DNA of 64,000 nucleotides, taken from the NCBI RefSeq assembly GCF_025813715.1, contig NZ_CP107532.1:4170001-4234000 (forward strand). Direction: 5' to 3'. The first letter of the stretch is position 1. Every line of letters starts with the position of its first letter. This document shows positions 59,238 through 64,000 of the stretch, one piece after another. Below the pieces are notes generated by a model. That model saw only the letters and a program-made list of their open reading frames with translations. It made no database searches and was not told the DNA's origin. The DNA is from Methylobacterium sp. FF17 (lineage in GTDB: Bacteria; Pseudomonadota; Alphaproteobacteria; Rhizobiales; Beijerinckiaceae). Made by a program: the position numbers and the translations under genes.

Positions 59238-60311
59238 ATGCCAGGGATCAGGGTCGTCGCTGGAACGCCCCGCGTCACGGGATTCGTTTTGCTCCGCCTC
59301 GCCCTCGTCCTGAAGCGTCACCTGCCCCGCCTCGCCGGCCTCGCCATGATCCCCCTCATCCGGGGACTGTTCTGGCTGGCGCGGAGCCTGGGCGCTGAGC
59401 GCGCGAGCCGGGTCGGCGGACGCCTTCTCCGGATCATCGGTCCGTTCCTGCCCGCCCACCGCACCGCCATGGCGAACCTGCGAGCCGCCTTCCCGGAGCG
59501 GAGTGAGGCCGACATCCGCGCCCTGGCGGGTCAGGCCTGGGACAATCTCGGCCGCACCGGCGCCGAGTACGCGCACCTGCAGACCCTGTTCGACCTCGAC
59601 CTGGCGGACCTTTCGGCCAGCCGGCACATCACGGTGGCGGGCGAGAGCCACTTCGCCGATCTGCGCGACGACGGGAAACCGGGGCTGATCTTCTCGGCCC
59701 ACCTCGCGAACTGGGAATTGCCGGCGATCTGCGCGGCGAAATTCGGCCTCGACGCCACCGCGATCTTCCGTCCGCCGAACGATGCGGCCTCCGCCCGGCT
59801 GGTGCAGGAGGTCCGCCGCCAGACCATGGGCGGGCTGGCGGCGGCGGGGCAGGGGGCCGTCTTCGCCATGCAGGGCGTGGTGGATCGCGGCGGCCATCTC
59901 GGCCAGCTCATCGACCAGCACTTCACCCGCGGCGTCGTGGTGGAGTTCTTCGGCCAGCCGGTACTCGTGAACCCCCTGCTGGGCAAGCTCGCCCGCCACT
60001 ACGATTGCCCGGTCCACGGGGCCCGGGTGGTGCGTCGCGAGGGAACACGCTTCCACCTGGAGCTCACCCCTCCCCTCGACCTGCCCCGGGACGCGGGGGG
60101 CGCCATCGAGGTCCAAGCCGCCATGCAGGCGATGACGCGGGTGATCGAGGACTGGATTCGCGAGAATCCCGGCCAGTGGCTGTGGATGCATCGTCGCTGG
60201 CGCCCCGCCATGCTGCCCAAGCCCAAACCGACGGGATCCGGGCCGACGGCGGCCGAGCCGGCGGATCGAGGGACCGTGATGCAGGCGGCCGGTCGTTCGG
60301 CGGTATCGTGA
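59238..60311 (+). CDS. lpxXL: Lipid A very-long-chain acyltransferase LpxXL
   Basis: A 357-residue membrane-anchored acyltransferase of the LpxL/HtrB family that transfers the long acyl chain from AcpXL to the lipid A precursor. The catalytic HX4E is H155 and E160 (FSAHLANWELPA). The family ending NPGQWLWMHRRWRP is present. One N-terminal membrane anchor (about 30-50) is visible. It is last in the XL cluster. Its stop lies in a 15-bp tandem repeat that also provides the start of the next gene. Confidence 0.93.
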   Translation: MPGIRVVAGTPRVTGFVLLRLALVLKRHLPRLAGLAMIPLIRGLFWLARSLGAERASRVGGRLLRIIGPFLPAHRTAMANLRAAFPERSEADIRALAGQAWDNLGRTGAEYAHLQTLFDLDLADLSASRHITVAGESHFADLRDDGKPGLIFSAHLANWELPAICAAKFGLDATAIFRPPNDAASARLVQEVRRQTMGGLAAAGQGAVFAMQGVVDRGGHLGQLIDQHFTRGVVVEFFGQPVLVNPLLGKLARHYDCPVHGARVVRREGTRFHLELTPPLDLPRDAGGAIEVQAAMQAMTRVIEDWIRENPGQWLWMHRRWRPAMLPKPKPTGSGPTAAEPADRGTVMQAAGRSAVS

Positions 60312-60352
60312 CGCCATGAATCATGACGCCATGGATCGTGACACCACGGATC
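60308..60352. repeat. Three 15-bp tandem units over lpxXL stop and next gene's start
   Basis: Units are GTGACGCCATGAATC (60308-60322), ATGACGCCATGGATC (60323-60337) and GTGACACCACGGATC (60338-60352). The first contains the lpxXL TGA and the ATG of the DUF1223 gene; in the latter frame the repeat gives the N-terminal MNHDAMDRDTTDR. The length, a multiple of three, keeps the frame whatever the copy number. Confidence 0.75.
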
Positions 60353-61104
60353 GCGCCGCCACGTTCCTCCTGCGCCGGGCCTTCGGGCTGGTCCTCGCCG
60401 CGGTCCTGGCGGCGACTGCCCTGCCGGCCGGCGCGGGCGAGCGGAACCCGGTGGTGATCGAACTCTACACCAGCCAGGGCTGCGCCTCCTGCCAGCCGGC
60501 CTCGCGGGTGCTCGGCGAGTTCGCCCGGGAGCCGGGCATCATCGCCCTGACCTTTCCGATCACCTATTGGGACTACCTCGGCTGGAAGGACGTCTACGGC
60601 CTGCCTGCCTTCACCGCACGGCAGCGGGCCTATGCCGCCCTGCGCGGCGAGCGGCAGGTCTTCACCCCCCAGGCCATCGTGAATGGCGAGCCCTCCATGA
60701 TCCGGTCGGACCGGATCTCCCTGGAGCGCGCCCTGCGCCGCGCCCGCGCGAACAGCGCGACCCAGGTCTCGGTCCGCAGTTGGGAAGAGGGGGACCGCAT
60801 CTGCGTCGATGTCGGCGCGAGCGCGGCACCGGACGCCCAGGCCGACCTCTGGCTGCTCCCCGTGATGCGTCATCGCCGCATCGCCATCGGCGGCGGCGAG
60901 AACAAGGGGCAGGTCGTCGACTACATCAACGTCGTGCGCGGGATGCAGCGGATCGGCCCCTGGACGGGACGCGCGGCGCATTTCGAAGTCCCGCGTCATG
61001 CGGCCAAGGTGGCGGAAGCGGATTCCTACGTCGTGGTCCTGCAGGGGGCCAGCGAAGGGCGGCCCAGCCGCATCCTCGGCGCCGCCAAGGCGGAGGGGTT
61101 CTGA
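60316..61104 (+). CDS. DUF1223 thioredoxin-fold exported protein
   Basis: A 262-residue protein: a repeat-derived N-terminus, then a signal or anchor (LLRRAFGLVLAAVLAATALP), then the DUF1223 thioredoxin-like core with ELYTSQGCASCQPASRVLGE (C56, C59 as CxxC). The stretch LTFPITYWDYLGWKDVYGLP and TPQAIVNG (cis-Pro region) are typical. It may be a periplasmic redox protein. An internal start nearer the hydrophobic core is possible since the first 13 residues are encoded by a tandem repeat. It lies 4 bp after lpxXL. Confidence 0.88.
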   Translation: MNHDAMDRDTTDRAATFLLRRAFGLVLAAVLAATALPAGAGERNPVVIELYTSQGCASCQPASRVLGEFAREPGIIALTFPITYWDYLGWKDVYGLPAFTARQRAYAALRGERQVFTPQAIVNGEPSMIRSDRISLERALRRARANSATQVSVRSWEEGDRICVDVGASAAPDAQADLWLLPVMRHRRIAIGGGENKGQVVDYINVVRGMQRIGPWTGRAAHFEVPRHAAKVAEADSYVVVLQGASEGRPSRILGAAKAEGF

Positions 61105-61258
61105 CAGCCCGAACCGTCGTTCGACCGGGCGACCCGCAGGCCTACCACCCTGATGGCGCAGGCAAGCGGGTCGGCCCGCGACCCTGCTGCATCCCGGCCG
61201 GACCCATGCCCAGTCTCACGGCCCCCAACCGCCGGTCCGGGTCAGTGAGATCCGGGTT

Positions 61259-62539
61259 TCAGTCGACCCATTCGCCGGCCCGCATCACCGGGACGGCGCG
61301 GCCTTCGGCGGAAAGGCCGTCGACATCCACCTGATTCGATCCGATCATCCAGTCGATGTGGATCAGGCTGCGGTTGGCGCCGCGCGCGGCGAGATCCGCC
61401 TCGCTGAGGTCTGCCCCGCCGTTGCGGAAGCATTTGCTGTAGGCCTGCCCCAGGGCGATGTGGCTCGCGGCGTTCTCGTCGTAGAGGGTATTGTAGAACA
61501 GGAGACCCGAGGCGGAGATCGCCGAGGAGGCGGGCACCAGCGCCACCTCGCCGAGGCGGCGGGCACCCGCATCGGTCTCCAGTACCTTGGCGAGCACGTC
61601 GCCGCCGGTCCGGGCGCTGGCCTCGACGATGCGCCCGCCCTCGAAGCGCACGGTGATCCCGTCGATCAGGGTGCCCTGGTAGGAGAGCGGCTTGGTACTG
61701 GTGACGGTGCCCTCGACCCGGTCCTTGTGGGGGGTGGTGAACACCTCCTCGGTGGGGATGTTGGCGTTGCAGACGATGCCGCTGCGCGAAGCCGAGGCGC
61801 CGCCGCACCATTCGTGATCGTCGGCGAGCCCCACAGTGAGATCGGTGCCGGGACCGGTGAAGCGCAGGGCCGCGAAGCGATGGGCGTTGAGGGTGCCCGT
61901 GCGGGCATGGAGGGCCGCGTTGTGCTCCGCCCACGCGGCCACGGGATCGGGTCCGTCCACCCGTGAAGCCGCGAAGATCGCGTCCCACAGGCGGGCCAGG
62001 GCCTCGTCCTCGGGCAGGTCCGGGAAGACCGTCCGGGCCCAGGGCGCGGTGGCCGCCGAGACGATGGTCCAGTTGGTGGCGAAGTTGGCGATCAGTTCGA
62101 GAGCCGGGACGTAGGCCTGCGATCGGGCGCGGTTGGCCCGTGCGACCTTGACCGAATCCTGCCCCGCGAGGAGGGACGGGTCGTCCCCCGCGATGGCGAG
62201 GCGCGCAGCACCGTTGCGATAGGCCTCCGCCATGCCGGCATAGAGCCAGCCGGGGGCCGTGTCGAAGGCCTCATCCGGCGCGTAGGCGAAGCGTGCCAGG
62301 GTCGCGGCATCGTCCGCGTAGAACGTGGTGACGAGGGAGGCCCCGGCCTTGTAGGCCTGCTCCGTAATGGCGCGGGCAAGCGGAACCGTCTCCAGGGGCG
62401 CCGTGATCACGAGCTCCTGCCCGGGCCGAAGCCCGAGGCCGACCTTCACCGCGACTTCGGCGAGGCGGTCCAGCCGTTCGGCGAGCGGTGCTGCCGTCGA
62501 CGGTGCGACCCCCTGAGCCGTCTGCGCGCTTCCGTCCAT
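61259..62539 (-). CDS. M29-family aminopeptidase (AmpS/PepS-like)
   Basis: A 426-residue cytoplasmic metallo-aminopeptidase. Metal-ligand and active-site regions of the M29 family are seen: CNANIPTEEVFTTPHKDRVE, RLGEVALVPASSAISASGLL, FYNTLYDENAASHIALGQAY and HIDWMIGSNQVDVDG. The N-terminal domain (about 1-120) shows the family's RLAEVAVKVGLGLRPGQEL. Length is typical (about 410-430). It is convergent with the DUF1223 gene. Likely broad-specificity peptide turnover. Confidence 0.92.
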   Translation of the reverse strand: MDGSAQTAQGVAPSTAAPLAERLDRLAEVAVKVGLGLRPGQELVITAPLETVPLARAITEQAYKAGASLVTTFYADDAATLARFAYAPDEAFDTAPGWLYAGMAEAYRNGAARLAIAGDDPSLLAGQDSVKVARANRARSQAYVPALELIANFATNWTIVSAATAPWARTVFPDLPEDEALARLWDAIFAASRVDGPDPVAAWAEHNAALHARTGTLNAHRFAALRFTGPGTDLTVGLADDHEWCGGASASRSGIVCNANIPTEEVFTTPHKDRVEGTVTSTKPLSYQGTLIDGITVRFEGGRIVEASARTGGDVLAKVLETDAGARRLGEVALVPASSAISASGLLFYNTLYDENAASHIALGQAYSKCFRNGGADLSEADLAARGANRSLIHIDWMIGSNQVDVDGLSAEGRAVPVMRAGEWVD

Positions 62540-62642
62540 CCCGTCTCTCCCAATCCAAGCCTCACGCGCTCAAGATCAGGTCTCGGGACGGCAGGTCAAC
62601 CCGCGGCGAATCGGACAGGTGGCCGACGCTCCGGATGAAGGC

Positions 62643-62936
62643 TCAGGCGGCGCGCGACCAGGTGATCTCGCCGAGGTTCTCGCGGAAGGCGAAGCGCAGG
62701 AGATGGTCGGAGACCACGTTCTCGAGGCGCGTGAGCGCGGCGGGATCGGGGGTCGCCACCCGCATCAGCAAGGCATCGGGGCCGGCCTCGAAGGTGCAGA
62801 CCCGGTCCTCGCCGAAGGGCACGCGTCCGGAATCCTCGGTGGCTTCCACCGGGAACTTGTGGCTCCAGTGACGGCAGAGCTGCTTGAGGTAGCGGCTCGC
62901 CTCGGCGGTCGGAACGCGTGCCTGGGAAATCGGCAT
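62643..62936 (-). CDS. DUF2218 protein
   Basis: A 97-residue soluble protein. It matches the DUF2218 pattern TAEASRYLKQLCRHWSHKFP followed by DALLMRVATPDPAALTRLEN and VVSDHLLRFAFRENLGEITW. ATG 62936 gives the usual length of about 95. Function is unknown; some homologues sit beside siderophore or iron-uptake genes, which is not the case here. Confidence 0.88.
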   Translation of the reverse strand: MPISQARVPTAEASRYLKQLCRHWSHKFPVEATEDSGRVPFGEDRVCTFEAGPDALLMRVATPDPAALTRLENVVSDHLLRFAFRENLGEITWSRAA

Positions 62937-63195
62937 CGAACGGGTCTCCTGCTCGGTCTTCGGTCGCGGCCCGCCCGAGCGGGCCGCCTGGTCGCGACGG
63001 CGGCGTTGTCCCCTCATGAGAGATGGGAAGCGTTAAGGCCCGGCTAACTCGCCGCAGCGCACCCAGCCTCTCGTCATTGCGGCTCAATGCCTTCCGTCAT
63101 CAGCGCAGCCGATTTATGGCGCGCTGCGGTCGACAATTTGACGCGTCTTTGTGCGGCGCACAACAGTAATGCGGCCGCGCGCGAACCAGTTCCGG

Positions 63196-64000
63196 CTAAA
63201 TTTTTATTGCGGTCGGCTCAATTGCGGGTGAGCCTGAAATCGTCTCCGCCAAGACCTTGCCGGGATTCAGAATACCCCGGGGGTCGAGGGCCAATTTGAG
63301 GCTGCGCATCAGATCGAGGGCGACCGGGTCGGCGTAGCGCGCGAGTTCCTCGCGCTTCAACAGACCGACGCCGTGCTCGGCGGCGATGGACCCGTCGAAT
63401 TCCTGGACGATGTCGTGGACGATCCGGTTGAAGCGCCCCCACTGATCAAGAAAGGCGGCACGGTCCGTCCCTGGCGGCTGGCTCAGGTTGAAGTGGATGT
63501 TGCCGTCGCCGAAATGTCCGAAGGCACAGACCCGCAGGCCCGGCAGCGCGGCCTCGCAAGCCTCCGTCGCCCGGTCGAGGAAGGTGGGCAGGCGCGAGAG
63601 GGGCACCGAGACGTCGTGCTTGATCGAGGCGCCCTCGGCCTTCTGCACCTCCGAGAGGCTCTCACGCAGATCCCAGAACGCCCGCGCCTGCGCCTCGCTC
63701 GTGGCCATGGCGGCGTCCTCCACGAGGTGCTCGGAATGCGCCCGGTCGAGCATTCCTTCCAGCGCCCCGGCGGCATCCGTGCCCGGCCGGGTGCTGGAGA
63801 GTTCCACCAGCGCGTAGGCCGCGTGCGTCCCGGCGAGGGGCCGGCGCGCACCGGCCCGGTGACGCAGAACGATCTCCAGCCCGAACGGGGCAATGTACTC
63901 GAACGCGGTGAGCGTCGCGCCGGCCTCCGCCCGCAGCCTCTCGAACAAGGCGAGGGCGCCCTCGGTCGAAGCGAGGCCGACGAAGGCCACGGCGCGGGAC
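63196..64000 (-). CDS. FAD-linked oxidase (GlcD/D-2-hydroxyacid dehydrogenase type), C-terminal part
   Basis: The gene is open at the right edge: the frame runs through base 64000 with no in-frame ATG (63990 is an internal GTG). About 268 residues of the C-terminal FAD-oxidase domain are present. The signature CAFGHFGDGNIHFNLSQPPG holds the metal/substrate-binding His residues. FDGSIAAEHGVGLLKREELA and LDPRGILNPGKVL are hallmarks of D-lactate/glycolate/D-2-hydroxyglutarate dehydrogenases. The FAD-binding PCMH domain lies outside the window. The exact 2-hydroxyacid substrate cannot be told. Confidence 0.9.
   Translation of the reverse strand, partial: SRAVAFVGLASTEGALALFERLRAEAGATLTAFEYIAPFGLEIVLRHRAGARRPLAGTHAAYALVELSSTRPGTDAAGALEGMLDRAHSEHLVEDAAMATSEAQARAFWDLRESLSEVQKAEGASIKHDVSVPLSRLPTFLDRATEACEAALPGLRVCAFGHFGDGNIHFNLSQPPGTDRAAFLDQWGRFNRIVHDIVQEFDGSIAAEHGVGLLKREELARYADPVALDLMRSLKLALDPRGILNPGKVLAETISGSPAIEPTAIKI

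Overview
The window is high-GC DNA from an alphaproteobacterium, most likely a Hyphomicrobiales (Rhizobiales) member close to Methylobacterium/Methylorubrum. The reasons are the GC-rich codon use, a rhizobial-type very-long-chain lipid A cluster (acpXL to lpxXL), the urtABCDE-fmdAB-type amide operon, and the alphaproteobacterial acnA, pyrC-plsY-dprA and gatCAB neighbourhoods. This placement is inferred from gene content and protein character, not from a database search. No rRNA, tRNA, CRISPR array, intact transposase or phage gene was seen.

Layout. (1) 1-23.8 kb is a nitrogen-scavenging region. After the end of an HWE-type histidine kinase gene and a TonB-dependent receptor comes a minus-strand operon. 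It holds a cyanuric acid hydrolase/barbiturase-family ring-opening enzyme, a D-hydantoinase/dihydropyrimidinase and a PotABCD-like ABC importer, with a divergent DeoR-family regulator. Next is a long minus-strand operon urtABCDE-fmdA-fmdB-amiE: a urea/short-chain-amide importer with formamidase and aliphatic amidase but no urease in the window. Divergent from urtA is a 1130-residue fusion of an NCS1-type permease, a Cys-rich linker, a histidine kinase and a receiver. Its stop overlaps the start of a LuxR-type response regulator gene. (2) 24-31 kb holds a cytoplasmic PAS-PAS chemoreceptor, three exported beta-propeller lactonase-like proteins (two of MRJP/yellow type, one SMP-30 type) and an OpgC-like acyltransferase. 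(3) 30.8-44.4 kb is mostly housekeeping: ccmBA, a decayed RelE/RHH toxin-antitoxin pair, acnA, a metal-ligand-poor dihydroorotase homologue, plsY, dprA, ruvX, gatC, gatA and gatB. (4) 44.4-53.4 kb holds a GNAT acetyltransferase, an AaeAB-like efflux operon, a GST, small exported proteins, ndk and an AI-2E-family membrane protein. (5) 53.6-60.3 kb is the very-long-chain fatty acid/lipid A module acpXL-fabZXL-fabF2XL-fabF1XL-SDR-(SH3)-adhXL-lpxXL. (6) The right edge carries a DUF1223 protein, an M29 aminopeptidase, a DUF2218 protein and a truncated FAD-linked oxidase.

How they work together. The left third reads as a system to take up and deaminate cyclic amides, linear amides and urea. Two importers feed cytoplasmic amidohydrolases, and a transporter-like sensor kinase probably sets expression of the urea/amide operon. 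The right-hand lipid module encodes in one place an acyl carrier, a ketosynthase pair (one partner lacking the catalytic Cys), a ketoreductase, a dehydratase, a probable enoyl reductase and the final acyltransferase. That is enough for a dedicated elongation cycle making the long lipid A acyl chain. Short inverted repeats with CCCTCTCC/GGAGAGGG arms recur in at least five intergenic spaces.
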